In this document: positions 1-13,700 of the stretch, piece after piece | Numbering within the stretch: position 1 is the stretch's first letter | Layout of the letters: each line of letters starts with the position of its first letter | Source: Diploscapter coronatus | Taxonomy: Eukaryota; Nematoda; Chromadorea; Rhabditida; Rhabditidae | Length of the DNA stretch: 64,000 bases | Assembly: GCA_964036155.1 (NCBI GenBank) | Contig: OZ038422.1 | Coordinates: 84,529,201-84,593,200, forward strand | Direction: 5' to 3' | Notes under the pieces: generated by a model | Databases searched by the model: none | Seen by the model: only the letters and a program-made list of their open reading frames with translations | Told to the model about the DNA's origin: nothing | Translations under genes and position numbers: made by a program

Positions 1-1816
1 CCCTAAACACTATTTCTAACATTGTCATTTTCATCTCTAACCTTATACAATGTTTATCTAAGTGGCGAATTAGCGAGGTTGCAAATTGTTCAAAAGTATT
101 CTATCATAAATGTAAACAATAACATTGTAAACGTTCAGATAAGAGAAAACGCGAAGATAATCCATAAAGGAATTTTTTTAAATGCACATTTTGTCAGATT
201 GTAAGTCTATTTCAAGAAGAACGCAGTACATGAAAAAGAAACATTAAAATTCGAATCTATTCTAAAGAGCTAGTTGAATACTAACTCCGATAAAATGGTA
301 CCACGTGAAAAATCGACGCATAACATTTGCCTGTGTATCTCGTTTTAGAGATTTTCGTTGGCGGAAACGTGTACATTTTTAAGGTTCAGATTAGAGGTTT
401 TCGATCAATTTTCTTTTTTCTCCTTCATCCATGTTTAATTCATATCTAAACTTTCAGAGAGTCATTCGGAACATCAATTTGTCTTATTAACCACGCAAAC
501 CCCGCCCACTTTATGAGGCGAATAATGATTCATTGTTCCGTTTTCCATAGTGACGAGACGTAATTGTTCTCCCAAAATGCAAATGTAAACTGATATTTGA
601 TCCTTTTTTAATTCAAAATCTAATTCCATCTTATTGTTTTTAGGTGATTACCACAATTTATTAAATTTTTCTGATCGAAGATTTACGATATTTTGACCAT
701 ATTGTAAAAATGAACCCTTTAAAAGTGATGTCATATTTAAATAAAAATTGTTCAATTGTTATAATCCTTTAATAATATTCGTTTATCATGTTGATATAAA
801 TCAAGTATCGCGATTTTTAAATGAAGTTTTCGAAATTCTGTCGATGAAAATTTGCACAGTCAGCTTATCCAACGTTCAGCAAAGTTGACACAGCCTTTGC
901 AATTTCAAAGATATGAAAGTGAAAATGGATATGGAAAGCTATCAGCGAACGATTTTCAAATATTTTCCTTTTTCGACATATTTGGTTCCTCTTTTATGTT
1001 TACTTGAAAAATTTTCGGAACCAATGAAATTGAATGATAAAAATGCATGAAAGTCGATGGATTATCGAAAAGGAAGTAGAATAAAATTGTTCGATCTTCT
1101 AAACTTATCATTCAACAGGATTAAATTTTCGGAATAATAATTCTAAAAGAATAATTGATCATAAAAATTGTGATAGCCAATCAATAGATTTTATGTCAGC
1201 CAAAGCAAACTAGGATTTGAAAAGTAGAATTTTACTATGGCATATGCAAAAAAATTTCGAAGATCTAGAAGATTATTTATTTAAAAGTCGGTAGAATTTA
1301 CACCTTGCGTAAACGAAATAAAGACGATTCACACTATCAAAGCTATGACTTATATCAGTCTGTTCATAAAACCGGTACGAAACGATATTATCGGCATGGA
1401 ATAAACTAGTTAGCTAGGGTCAGAAAATGCTAAGAAGAATACGCGATTAGCCAAATGATCCTAATCTAGCTTTATCAAGAAAGATAATAAAAATGCACAG
1501 AATGTAAAAAATAAAAATTAGGAAAACCCACATAGAAGAAAAATAAATCCGTCATATTAATATGAAAGACTGAGATCAATCAGGCTTAAATCTGTGGAAT
1601 TTAAAAAGTGAACTAAGAAGTCAGAGAAAGTCAACGACTTTGTTCTTCTTTTTCTATTTTGGTATCTTATATTTGATCTATCCTATCATATAAAGCCAAA
1701 ATTAGTTTAAAAAATAAGAAGTCGATACAATTTTCATCACAACTATTTATTTATAAATAAATATATAATTCGAAGATCGATCCTTCGTTATTTGCTTTTT
1801 TATTTTAAATTTTTTA
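1..1816. other. Intergenic, no gene recognised
   Basis: AT-rich sequence with no coding exon that I can join to a known family. A short open frame near 22-204 could belong to a gene that begins left of the window, but it shows no motif. Around 870-1000 there is a weak match to a segment (TTCAGCAAAGTTGAC followed by a TTTCAAAG stretch) that is clearer upstream of the FkbM gene at 6245-6370. I see no RNA gene here. Confidence 0.5.
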
Positions 1817-4800
1817 TTAATTTTTCTTAGGTGGCTCAGTTTTTTTCTGGAAGTACCAACTCAGTCGAGATAATCGATTGATTTTGTCCATTTCGAATTG
1901 CGCGTAGTATTTGTCTAGTTTTTCACGAATCCGTTCGACGGTCGTTTGTATATTCGGATCGAAGTTCCAGGTGTCATTTCTGGAAAGGGTTTGTTTTTAA
2001 AGTCGAAAAAATAAAATGTGATTTTGGTCAACAAATTGTAATTTTTCTCAATGTAACTTCGAACTTTATGAGAAGAGGGTATTTGATTTTCAAAATTCTG
2101 ACAATTTGAAAACTACGAGACTTGCGAAATATTGTAAATAAAAATTTCTCATACAAAATTTTACACTATTTTGCATGATTTGTGAGCATAATGTGTGTGG
2201 TTTCAAAATTGCCAAAAACGTCTTTTCATTTAATTCCACTGAATTTGGATTACACATTAATTTCTCGTTCATTGAGCGATAAAAAAAGAAACTCGGGTTT
2301 GACTAAAACTATATACAAGCCCTGGCGTGCACTTGGATAAATCGAATGGTCCGGCGTAGGGATTGTACCATCTCCCCCGATCTCGCTCCCTTATTCTGAA
2401 ATTGTCTATTTGAATTTGAGTTTCAATAATTTGTAAAACTCTCTGCAAGATCGAGCCAACAATAGATTGAAATCAGAATCGAGATCAAAAAATTTTGGGG
2501 GATCAAGTAAGAATAGAAATTATTTTGAAATATCAAAATCAACTTGTCTCTGGTTTCCATTTCACCATGACTAATTGAGAAAACTAACTCATTCCGAAAA
2601 CAAATAGTGTTGAAAAATAAGTGAACTTCTGAGAAGTCATTAATAGATGGTTAGTGGAATCTTACGTTAGGGGCAGTTCTTTCTCGGTGTAATTGACCAT
2701 CCGACTATTTTTCCAGCCATGTATCATGAAATCGGTAGTCGAATTCCACAGACTGTTTGTCAGCCAGTTATCCCTACACCAGCCGGTTCCCTGAATTCGA
2801 AATTGTCCAGAAAACACGTGTCAACATGCATAATAACAAATAGAGATTTCTTTGTTCGTGAAGTGATGGAAGGAGCTAATTTTTGGTTAGGATTTGGATT
2901 ATTGAGATTTATGAGGTAGAATCAATGAAAGTCGACTTTCATACTAACTTTGAAAATCGATAAAAATGAGGAAGAAGCGCTGAGAAAACAACCCAAATCC
3001 GTCTTCGCCTTCATTTCTCATGATCTCTCTTTAGATTTTTCAAACCATGCACTTCGATTTAAAGGCTGATAAACCCAGACTTTGACAGTAATATGTTTCT
3101 GATGAAATTTAAACAGACCTTCTTGAAAATTTTTACACGTCCACTGATGTCTTCATCGATACCGAGCAGCGTTTGGATACAGGCCTCGAAAGTGAACAGA
3201 TCATTGTGGTTCCTGGACTGGTTGTACACCATCCAGCAATTCGCTATTTCGATTGGTCGCTTGGGGAAAAGCACCTCGGCGATATAGGCCTGAAACGTAA
3301 GACGTTTAATCCATAACATCGTGAAATATCGGAAATTGATTCAAATAATAGGCAAAATTGAATAAAATAAACCATTACAAAGTGATCAAATTGAACATAA
3401 AGTCTTTTGCTTTCTACCTTTATTCATAACCTGAAAAATCTTACATGCAATCCACCGTTATCCTTTCCGTGATCACCCCTTGGCAATTTAGTCTCATAAT
3501 TTGCATAATCTAAAGATGATCACGATTTTATTTGAATTGATTGAGTCAGAGTTGCGCGTAGAGGTGTTCTTCTATTAGATCATATTCTTTTGTAGAATAG
3601 GTACCTTTTCTGGCTTGATAATATGATCATGGATTATAGAATTTTCATGCTAATTTCAGGCATAAAAGTTTGGATGGAATAATTAAAACATTTACAAATT
3701 CTGTTTGAATAACTACAACTAAATATTACCCCTCAAATATTTTATGGTCCAATTTGTATTCTTGGCGATATACGAGCCAGCGGTGATTTCTTGATTATAG
3801 AATCGATTGTAATAGATCATATCGAATTTCGGATCAATGAATTCTTCGATTTTTCTGAATTGTCTTAATTTTTGTCAAAATCAAAATTTTCTTTACCGTT
3901 TTGGATTAACAACGCCAATGTCAGCGTCAATAAATAGGAAATAATTTATCGTACTATTTGCAATTTCATTTGCTACGTGACAATGTCGTCTAAAGAAGTG
4001 CTGAAAAATAATCTAAAAAATAAGTCATGGACTATGATTATGTTGTATCATAATCAGCCAGATTTTTTATTCTAGGATATTTTTAACGATTTCATTATCT
4101 ATTTCGATTTTTATTGTTAGCTAGAGGAATAGGCTCTTTTAGCATCTAGGATAATTTTTCTTGTAAATATTTCTTTATCCATTCGACAAGATAGCTGTCT
4201 AATGAAGAAATTCGCACAATTTTTCTCGAATTTCCTATTTCTTTTATCATTATCGGCATCATTTACTTCCGTTGATAAAAATATTTATCTTTTTCTAAGT
4301 CCCTGTTCACAGAAACAAACTTTGTTTGAAATAAAAAGAAGTATGCCAAAAATCACCCACGTCTCTCTGACCGCACTTTTCGTTTCGATCATTGAAAATC
4401 AGGATAAATTCATAACCGCGGGCTTGACAGTAGCATTTTACCGAATCTAGTGAAACAACATAGTTTAAAGTAGTAAAAATTATGCCTCACCAAGTGCAAG
4501 ACTATATTGTCCAGTACCACCTCGATGCGTCACGACTATCATTGCAATTTTAGGTTTCTCTGATTGACCATAGAGTCTCATCGATGACATGGATTCCAAA
4601 ATAGGACCATTCTGAAAGCGATTTTTAATGCAAAATTTCAAACGGAAAATGCTAATTTTTCATAGCCTGTAAGATAGTGTAGTTTTCTTTTTCCAGGATA
4701 ATCTCATTGATTTATTGAAGTTTTCATGAGGTAACATAGCGAAAAATCCAATTAGACTTTTAGACACAGAAAATATATATTGTTTAAATTATTTATTAAA

Positions 4801-4923
4801 ATAAACTATTACTCCGTCAGGCACGAATACTTCGATGCAAATATAGAACACCACAAGTCCAAGTGTGCAGATGAAGTATTTGATAACATATTTGAGTCCT
4901 CCATTATTGCAAGCCATGCTCAT
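1817..4923 (-). CDS. DUF273 family protein, putative type II glycosyltransferase
   Basis: Ten exons: 4813-4923, 4491-4611, 4361-4446, 3897-4000, 3730-3854, 3445-3509, 3119-3289, 2666-2790, 2321-2395 and 1817-1979, giving 381 aa. Residues 1-37 hold a short N-terminus and one membrane segment (YVIKYFICTLGLVVFYI), as in a Golgi type II protein. Family hallmarks follow in order: KIAMIVVTHRG, CYCQARGYEF, HFFRRHC, FLFIDADIGVVNPKR (DxD-like, probably metal and sugar-nucleotide binding), ITAGSYIAKN, DHGKDNGGLH, WLTNS and DFMIHGW, KCTPGNDTWNFDP. DUF273 is nematode-specific and resembles glycosyltransferases; its reaction and substrate are not known to me. The join 2321/1979 keeps the conserved CTPGNDTW block only with a GC donor, and with it the CDS length is divisible by three. 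A TTTTAG about 29 nt before the ATG could be a trans-splice acceptor. Family certain; function inferred. Confidence 0.9.
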
Positions 4924-5882
4924 TCGCACCCAATTTAACCCAAGTTCTAAAATGAGGTTGAAGCCTGGGATTGGAATATGCAAAAAGTAAATTTTGGGAT
5001 ATTTTATCCAAAAAAAAATAACCGCACAGGCCGAGGGGAAATAGGACCTCTGCTCTCGATTTGTAGACTACGAGTTTACACTGGGCAAATTACTAATGAT
5101 ACCTGCTGAAAGGAGTAATGAGTTGACGAAAAGTGTCGCTTTCGAAAGTTAAACAAATCTCTCATTTGTTTCGATCAATTTTATTTCTTTCTAACCATCA
5201 TATTTGCCCTGCTATGTGGAAAAAATTCTTTAAACACTGCTCCAAATGGGGAACATGTAAACTGCCCATTTTATGAAAGCGAAAATTTGGTGATTCCAAT
5301 TTCATCCATTACCGAGGAGACTGGGGGCCAGAAGTGATTCCCGAAAATGCGAGCGACATTTATTATGATCATTCAACATTTATATAAATAAAAAAGATGA
5401 AACGATGAAAACTGGCAATGAAATAGCATAGTCAAAGTTACATAGACCACATTGAGAGCATTTCTAATTAGAATCTTTGTTTTCTATTTTCTTGCGAATA
5501 TAATGCAAGTTCTTATAAAATAAAAAAGTCATATCACCATCAACAACTTTGAACAGTTAAGATATCAATAAATATTATATAATCATTGAATTCCAGAGAC
5601 GAAACTTCTGGACCTAAATAAAGCGAATAATACTTTAAAAATATCAATAATGCCAAATTTGCAAATCTTTTCGAATTTATATCGATTCGTAATTATGCAG
5701 TATTCAGCCTCAATTAAAAATAGCAATGAAAGATAAAATAGTGAAATAAACATATTCCAGGAAGGGATTATTTTAACTGATTGGTTGCTCGGCTAAAGGA
5801 ATCCAAAAATCTATATGCATACACGTCGTTCATTGCCAGGTATAATTCAATTCGATTGTGTCTTGTTTCACACCGATTTTAT
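4924..5882. other. Intergenic between divergent DUF273 and FkbM genes
   Basis: Divergent promoter space for the minus-strand DUF273 gene and the plus-strand FkbM gene. Nothing coding is visible. The GC content is low and there are no obvious repeats until 5883, where a segment duplicated at the other end of the window begins. Confidence 0.5.
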
Positions 5883-6440
5883 TTTCAAATTCTGTTCCAT
5901 ATTTTGAGTAATCATTTGTTTCATGGAGCAATAAAATATTAGTTAGAGAGTTCGAATTCGAATTTAATGCATTTTTTCACCAGCATGAATACTATGAGTG
6001 AATCTTCTTTAAAATATTAAGGGACTAGTTTCTAATCCTGAAGGTGAAAGGATATTTTTCATTCGCGATTTGTAAATCTCGCCACATTTTATAATAAGAA
6101 ATAAATGTGACGGCATTCAGATTTTCATTCCTATCTATCTTTCAATATCCTGCCGTCTAGTTCTAAAAGCAATTTTGCCCTACTTTTCAAAGTGCCGATT
6201 TTCGTATCATATTTGAGAAAAAATTTTATAGACTGTTGCATGTCTCAACGTTCAGCAATGTTAACTCAGCTGGAGCTCATTTCAAAGACGTGGAACGGCT
6301 TGTGACTATTAGAAAATCGAATTTTGAAAGTTTTTAGCTCGATTTTCGAAGATTCACTTCCTCATTCTAATGAACACGAGACAATATTTTCTGAGCCAAT
6401 ATTGGTGAGGGACAATCCGGAATTTCGGGCCTAAAAATCA
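5883..6440 (+). repeat. 5' flank of FkbM copy 1, duplicated inverted at 54650-55225
   Basis: This flank matches the reverse complement of 54650-55225. Shared blocks include GTTTCATGGAGCAATAAAAT, TTCGAATTCGAATTTAATGC, CACCAGCATGAATAC, AAGGGACTAGTTTCTAATCC and CACTTCCTCATTCTAATGAA. It is contiguous with the FkbM gene, so the duplication took about 0.5 kb of 5' flank plus the whole coding region. A block at 6245-6370 (AATGTTAACTCAGCTG, TTTCAAAGACG, CACTTCCTCATTC) also resembles part of the repeat at 25390-25510, 43480-43600 and 62970-63080. Confidence 0.8.
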
Positions 6441-6447
6441 ATCGATA

Positions 6448-7997
6448 ATGCTTTCAAAATGGACCGCATTAGCCCTACTTCTTTTACTTGTGGCACTGAA
6501 TTTCACTACCTGGTTGATATTTGATGACATCCAGAAAGGTAAAGATACTTGAAGAATAAATTACATCTTCGAATCAAAATTATTGCATATTCATAAATAG
6601 TTTTAGGAAGGTTAGAAGAAATCAAGCAACTTATCACACATGATAACTCAATCAAAGGAGAAAATTCTGTCAATAACCCGGTAAATTTATCTAAAATTAA
6701 ATATATATATATATGTTGACGATTTATGGCAAATGACAAATATGCAAATGGTTTTTATAATAGCGATATTTTAATCAGTTTGAAAAGAATCAAGATATTC
6801 AGAGCCAGGGGTCTGTTTATTGTTTGCCTGTCAATGAAGAGTTTGTTGAGAAATATAAAAAGCAGGCTGTCGAAAGGAATAAATACGTGAACAAAGAAGT
6901 CGATCGAGACCTGTATAATATTTTAGCTCCCGAGGTTAGTATCATAAATTCATGCAAGCCACAAATTTTAGAGGGTGTGGTTTCTTTTTATTATTTATCC
7001 TTAACAGACGAAAAATGAATAACATGTATCGAAATGATCACGCCCATTTTATTCTGATACATATTATATATGTACATTTACTTTTTAAATTAATGACATC
7101 GTGATAACGACAACGACAATATAATTAGGCGATTTGTCCACGAATTCGAATAGGAAGAATTTTTGACGGTGGAAAATGGATGTGCGATCCGATCAACTTA
7201 CCTGATGGATGTGTGTGAGTCATCATAACTAACCAGAAAATTATTGATTTATTCATAGCGATAATTTCAGGATCTTTTCTCTTGGAATCAAAGGTCAGCC
7301 ATCGTTCGATGAAGACATTCAACAATACACAAATATGAGGTGCAAGATCTATGGCTATGATATGGTAAAAATCTTTTACAATAAAAGTCCTTAGATTTTT
7401 ATGTCCGAAAATTATTATTATTAGAAGTTAATGATTTCAGTATGCTGATCGGATTTCATCCGAAACGTTCAAATCAATAAATGGATTTTCTCGAGCCGTC
7501 AAAATATCAAATGTGACAGACAAAGAGCAGAATACTTCGACAATACGTAACTTCATTAAATCTTTAAAATGAAACAAATTTCTGAATCATTAACATTCAG
7601 AGGATTTAATGATTCTGGAAAAGGTTGAAAGACTGGAAATTCTGAAAATCGACATTGAAGGGGCAGAATATCAGGTGATGTCTCAGTTTTTAGAGAAGAA
7701 CGCTGTTTGTCAGGTATACATAATTTTTAATTAGGGTATTACCTTAATTTCTTTACTTTTAGATTTTAATCGAAATTCATAATAGCGAGCATGATAATAT
7801 AAAGAAGTTGTTAAGGGATATTGCTAGGTTTGGACTATTTTAATTATTTAAAATGTATAAATTTCAGATTTGATTATTTGCTGTTCAATTTCGAAATCAA
7901 CCCCTTCGCCGTTTTCACTGCCACCGAATTCAGCTTCATTCACAAAAGTTGCATGGAGCGATACTTTGCCACTGAATTAGCTCGATATTTACCATAA
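6448..7997 (+). CDS. FkbM-type methyltransferase (Methyltransf_21 family), copy 1
   Basis: Nine exons: 6448-6538, 6607-6680, 6779-6934, 7129-7214, 7271-7364, 7441-7546, 7601-7713, 7763-7827 and 7868-7997; 304 aa, all phases close. Residues 5-26 form a signal anchor (TALALLLLLVALNFTTWLI), so a secretory-pathway or membrane location is likely. Two acidic/lysine-rich exons follow, then CPRIRIGRIFDGGKWMCDP and, in exon 7, LEILKIDIEGAEY, the diagnostic FkbM motif. The C-terminus FEINPFAVFTATEFSFIH is typical of the nematode branch. FkbM enzymes O-methylate sugars or polyketides using S-adenosylmethionine; the acceptor here is unknown. The classical glycine-rich SAM loop of many FkbM proteins is not obvious at the N-side. 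A near-identical inverted paralogue lies at 52339-54459. Confidence 0.9.
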
Positions 7998-8087
7998 GGG
8001 TTAAAAATTGTTTATGACGAATAAGCTAATTCATAGATCCGTTTAATTATAATTCATGCATAATTGTTAGGAAAATATATTTGTAGC

Positions 8088-8757
8088 AGATATACTCAAT
8101 CGTAAATGAATTGGCCGTCGCCTGCGCCCTTCGCGAAAGGGGAAGGTTCGAAGCGCATCGTGTTCCCATGCGTTGTGGCCTTCATTGTAAGGAGCACTTT
8201 TCATATAAAATTTCCATAGTTTTTTGTTTTTCTTAAACTAACTAATATTTCCTAGTCACACGAATTTTCAAAATTCAGGGTATTTTTCTAGGAGTTTTGT
8301 CGGGAAAATGAGATCATAATTTACGGTTATTTTATGCTTTTGTGATATACCATTTTGATATCAAACCTGGTTCCATTCTGTTATTTACTGTTTTTCGATT
8401 TTCTGTCGAAATTTCATAATTATCCGTTAATTATCGATAATTTTAAAAGTTGTCGAAGAAAATCACAAAAAATGTTTCAACTTCAATAAATCGTCTAGAA
8501 ATCGCTAGAAAAGACGAGATAAAAGAGCAAATATTCACTTAACAATCGATAATCTAATCATAATTAGCATTAATTGCCATTATTGCCATTAATTAGCGAA
8601 TAACTGAAATTTCGACAGAAAACCAAAAATAATGAGAATTTTGTGTGAAAAATGCTCCTCATAATGAAGATCGCAACACATGAGAACGCGACGCGTTTCG
8701 CACTTCCCCTTTCGTGAAGGGCACTGGCGACGGACCTGTCATTTACAATGGAGTATA
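8088..8757. mobile_element. Foldback/MITE-type element, copy 1
   Basis: Long terminal inverted repeats of about 120 bp. The left arm has GGCCGTCGCCTGCGCCCTTC, the right arm ends GGGCACTGGCGACGGACC, and the outer ends mirror each other (ATACTC...GTAAAT / ATTTAC...GAGTAT). The arms contain matching GCATCGTGTTCCCATGCGTT and AACACATGAGAACGCGACGC blocks. There is no transposase. A second element with the same arms is at 16471-16943. The inner block 8236-8396 recurs at 16085-16246. Confidence 0.8.
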
Positions 8758-9036
8758 TTTCTATCACTATTTCTTCAATGTTTAGTAAATATATATTTTC
8801 TCCAATCATACAACATTGGAATCAAGCAAGCATTAATGAGAAAATAGGAACTGAACATGTCAATGGAATTCAGAAACACGAAAAAACCGAAACTGAAAAA
8901 TAAATTCCTCATTAGTTTGTATCTTGCACAATATATTCAACAAAAAACTCCTTAGGTAGGTGATCTTCGATTCTTAAAAATAATTTCCTCGTTTTCAGAG
9001 AGAACCTTGAAAAATGAATTTCAAATTTGAGGGATT

Positions 9037-9434
9037 TTAAAACTTCAATAAAAAATAATATTCTGAATTTCGAACTCCATATCGATGTCTACAGTGTGAA
9101 AAATAAATATTGTTGGCAAAATATTTTTCGCCGTAAAAACGGAATAAGCGTTCAAATGAAAAGCAGAGACATCTGGAGCAATAATACAGTCGTTTTGACG
9201 GTTGATGACAGCTTCCACAGTGAAGCAGTGAAGAATTGCTCATCGCCGAACATAATAGCCGAGTGCGTGCCAGCGGAAAATCGTTGCAGCAACTCTTTAC
9301 ATCTTTGAACCCGTACGACCATATCATTGGGAGTCAAACCGCGACGTTTTGAGCAGCCGAGCGATTGTTAAATTGTTATGTCCTTGCTTATGAAACTCGA
9401 TGATTGTAAAACGCTTTGTACTCTGGACTGCCAT
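9037..9434 (-). pseudogene. Tc1/mariner transposase remnant, internally deleted
   Basis: Reading from 9434 the frame starts MAVQSTKRFTIIEFHKQGHN and continues into a helix-turn-helix start (LTIARLLKTSR), as at the N-terminus of Tc1/mariner transposases. After a frameshift it continues KELLQRFSAGTHSAIMFGDE, which resembles the region around the first catalytic Asp (a block normally near residue 150-170). About 100 residues between the two blocks are missing, and the rest of the DDE/D domain is degenerate with stops. It is therefore a dead, deleted copy. Assignment rests on motif resemblance only. Confidence 0.6.
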
Positions 9435-9589
9435 TTTGAAATTAATAACTGAAAGCTTTTAAAACTCGAATAAACAATTAAAATAAAGCACGACGATTTC
9501 ATAAAAAAAATAAATTCTAAAAACGACGTCATTTATGCAAACGGTATTGTAAAGTTGTCAACAGTATCCATTTTCCACTCTGTAAATAG

Positions 9590-10502
9590 CGTTTTATATG
9601 TGATTTTCTCGAAAATTATGAAGAAAAAATGATATTTCGATTTGCACAGCAAATGAAATTAAGATAGAAAGAGAGGATATTAATTCTACGAATGATCCAC
9701 GAGCAAAAAGTTAGTCAGATATCAATCAATTCATATCCAAAAGGGGTATGCGGAAATGTCCGTTTTCATCCATTGTTGATTGGTTTTCGTTTCGTTTACG
9801 AAAATCTCAAAAATCAGTTTCGCACACCCCTGATAACCAACCTTTATGTTATTCTTTTCATGAAATTTTGCTTATAATTCGAAGATTTTGCAAATATCCA
9901 TGTTTATTTCACGAGAAACCTTCTGCGTCTCAATTGTGAAAATTCAGTTATTGTTCAACCATCATGATACGTATATGAAACTTATTTCGATAAAAAATTA
10001 CTAATTGCGCAAAGTATCTGTGGAAATCCTAAATTGAAACGTTGCGAGAGTATTTCAATTCCTGTTTATCACTAGAAAAATTATAAATTTTACTCCAAGC
10101 AATGCCGGAAGTAATTTGTACAATCCACGACAAATCAAACCAATTTCTCTTCATCGACAATGAATTTGGACTAAAACATTCAACAGTTCTAATTTTTGAA
10201 GAATAGAAAAATGCGGAAGCAAAAGCAAACAAATCGAAAGGACAAGAAACTTTCGAATTTAAAAAATGTTCATTTTTCTTTGTTAAAAAATTTCTTCCGC
10301 ATGAAATGTCACAGTAAGCTCAGCTTTGATTCTCTGAAAGTGCATGATTTTTAGTTTTTGCAAATTTGTTCACAAACCTGGAATATTCTGCTTCTTAAAT
10401 TAAGTAAGTTGAGTAAGTCGACTTTAAATGCAAATGATATTTTGCTTAATTAGCGTCCCCAAGCTCCGCCTGTTTCATCTCATATGAAGAAGGACGACTA
10501 TA
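9590..10502. repeat. 0.9-kb dispersed repeat, copy 1 (inverted copy at 23430-24350)
   Basis: Nearly the whole segment is the reverse complement of 23430-24350. It runs from TTTTATATGTGATTTTCTCG at the left to the GACGACTATAG end at the right. Both copies keep a short frame starting MPEVIC, then IHDKSNQFLFIDNEFGLKHS, open in copy 2 and closed by one stop in copy 1. I do not recognise this peptide. The right end includes an AAGCTCCGCC motif. The two copies bracket the OAC and the first foldback cluster. Confidence 0.8.
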
Positions 10503-10745
10503 GCGAATTTATCTCGTTCTTTCTGAACTTTTCCCTTCTCTAACCGATCACTTATTCGACATTTCATGTAGCTTGATCTTGATGGTTCAGAATCTGAAAA
10601 ATATCTTTCTAAAAAGTTTAGTTTATTTTCTTTCGCCATTCCTTTTAGTGTTCGAATAATATTTTAAAATTTTCTAGTTAGAATCTATGAAAACATCTAA
10701 ATAGAGATTTTAAAAATTTGATAAATTTAGGAGTTCTATAAGAAA

Positions 10746-13700
10746 ATGAAGAATTCTCAAAATGGTCGCATTTTAAGCCCGAAGTTCACATCGATACCGG
10801 TCGCTAAAGCGCACCCACCTAAACGAAGGGACATTCAAGGATTGCGGTATTTAAAAAACAAATTTAATTAAAATATGCTCTAATGCTAAACTTTATCGTT
10901 TTTTACGAAATATTAATGTTATTTTTCAGAGCCTGGGCCATTATTTTGGTGCTCTTATTCCACTATTTCCCCGAGTATTTTCCGAATGGATACGTTGGTG
11001 TGGATATGTGAGTTTAAAAATATTCTCTTTAATTTCTATTTTTTCCAGGTTTTTCGTGATTTCCGGCTACTTGATAGGAATGATCGTTTGCAAATTCGAG
11101 GTTTTGGATCGACGGGCTTTGCAGACCTTCTACTATCGGAGAGCCAAAGTATATTTTTAAAAATGACTAATTTATCGATTTTTCCTCAAAATAGGGTTTA
11201 ACCGATTTTTAAAAATTTTCGCACAGAAACATTTTATTATTCTTGAGAAAACAAAGATTTCTCATTAATTTTAGACAAATGTTTGTTACAAAAATATCTA
11301 GTTTCCCAAACATCGCGAATTCAGCGCATCTTTCCACTCTACTACCTGGCCATCGGGCTGATCTTCGTTGTGATGTACGCGTGTCTGCCCGAGCCGTCGT
11401 ACGAAATCAACACGAATAGCGGCATGAAGGCCATTTTCCTTCTAACAAACATGAAGTCCGAGCTCGATCCCGAACAGGATTACGCCAAATTGGTGAGCGG
11501 ATTTACTTTTTTTATAAAAATTTTTTGAGGGCTAAAACCTGAAAATCTAATTTTTCTAATTAATGTTGGCAATTTTGTTGAAAAAGATAACTCTTGATTT
11601 TCATCGTTTGAGGATCGAAAACTCGCAAAAGATGATTTCGGTTTGTTTGCTTTCATTTGTTGCCAATTATGAAATGAAACGATGTTTGAGTATTGATTTT
11701 TATTGAAAATTTGATCCCATTCAAGGACAATTGAAATTTTCTAATGATTTTGAGGCCCTGAAAGACATTTCTGATTAATCTTATCTTTTTCGAGACTGTA
11801 AAAATTAAAATTAAAAAATCAAACCTCAGAATAAATAAATCAATAATTTGCAGTTGGCGGATGCCGAGGACCTATTCACGCACACTTGGTCGCTGTGTGT
11901 CGAGATCAAATGGTATTTCCTGGTTCCCTTCCTCTTCATGGCCCAAAGACGACTGCCCATTTCGGCGATGCACTTTTTCATAGGTAACCATTTATGAAAT
12001 ACGATTTCATGCTACCAATTTTCATAATTACTTCTTGATTGATACCATATCAATGCTACCTTTTTTATTTTAAAAATATATTTCCAGGAATCGGCTCAAT
12101 TTCGCTGTTTTACCATTTGATCTCGAACGATACGATCGCCTTCAATTCGACATTTGCGAGGGTTTGGCAATTCTGTTCCGGAATTACGGCATACGTTGCG
12201 ACAGTCTATGAAAAGAAGGTAAGATTTTTTATTGATTTATTTTTGGAAAAAAAATTAAAATTTGATTGTTTTCAATTTTCAGAATCTTCGACCAGAAATG
12301 AACAACAACGACGACAAAGAGACGAGACTTTTGCTGAACGATCATGATGAAAGCGAAAATCAAGACGGTGAGTTAAAAAATTCAGAAATATCGATTTTTT
12401 ATTTTTGAAAGTTTCAAAAGTCTCATTTTTTGGTTTTCGTAATTTGCATTCTTTATTGATGATTGCTAACTTTGTGCAGACCTCACAAAAACTTAAAATA
12501 TGTCACGTAAAATGCTTTATTTTAAGCTTTGTTTGAACAACCTTGGTTCAAAAATTCCACTTTTAGAGAAAGTCAAATGAATTGAAATCGAAAAAAGGGA
12601 TTTTGGAATTCTTTAATCTGATCCGAAAAAATTCCAATCGATTTTGGAAGATAATAATTCCAATTCAAGAACCTTTCAAAGTGTCGACTAAAGGTCATTT
12701 TTCAGGGAAAAATAGATTATGTTCACGAAAAATGCTAATTTTCTATGGGAATAAAAATCATAAAATAGAACAAATATTTTAAAAAGTCAAAATATAACGT
12801 GTTTCTATGTTAAAATTTCAATAAATAAAACGTTCAGTCCAAATAATGGCTCAAGACAGACGACTCCTTCCGTATATAGCCTACTTCCTGTTCGCTCTGA
12901 TTATGGTCACCTTTTCCTGGTCCACCGAGGAACCACACCATCTGAGGATAGAAATGACCTTCCTGACGACGATTTTGATCGCCATCGGAGAATATTATGA
13001 GGTGGATTTTTCTTTGTTTTCTAAAAAATCATTTTGTATTTTTCTTCTAAAATTCAAGGATAGAAAAATTATGAAATCTGAATTTTTTCTCATGAAAAGT
13101 ATTTTTTTGAAGATCTGGATCCTTTCAAACGCACTGATGAACTACATCGGGAATATCTCCTACTCACTCTACCTAGTGCACTGGTCGATTTTTGTAACGA
13201 TCAAGTATTTCGCTCCGGACAATAATTGGGGTAATTTTAAGGACAGTTTGGATAACTCGTTACTTCGTCGCCAATAGTTAAGGAAATAGAGCAAGGTAGA
13301 GAAGAGATATTTTCCCATACTATTTCGTAGGTAACGAAGCAGCGAATTATCCAGGTTGCCATTTAAACTTTGTTCTTCGGAGTTAAACAAAAATCGATTT
13401 TCAGCGTTATTGATCGGGATAGGTCTCAGTTTCCTCACGGCCAGCCTCATTTATTTCTCCTACGAACAACCATACCTGAAATTGGGGGCGGTGAAAATCT
13501 TCATCTTAGTAGGTTTCAATACCAATGTTTTTTTTCTATTTGAATGTTTCATTTGAACTTAAAATTCATTATCTTTATTCTACCTTTTTTGGAAATTTGC
13601 AAAACCTACAGAAAATTCATGAATTTATTATTGGGGATCCTTTTATTTTCTAAGAATCCTTCTACTTTCATATCGGTCTTTTATTCGTGGCCTCCCTAAT

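Noticed and set aside
8100..8240. GGTTCGAAGC as a tRNA T-arm
   Set aside because: No acceptor stem, D-arm or anticodon arm surrounds it; it is part of a MITE arm.
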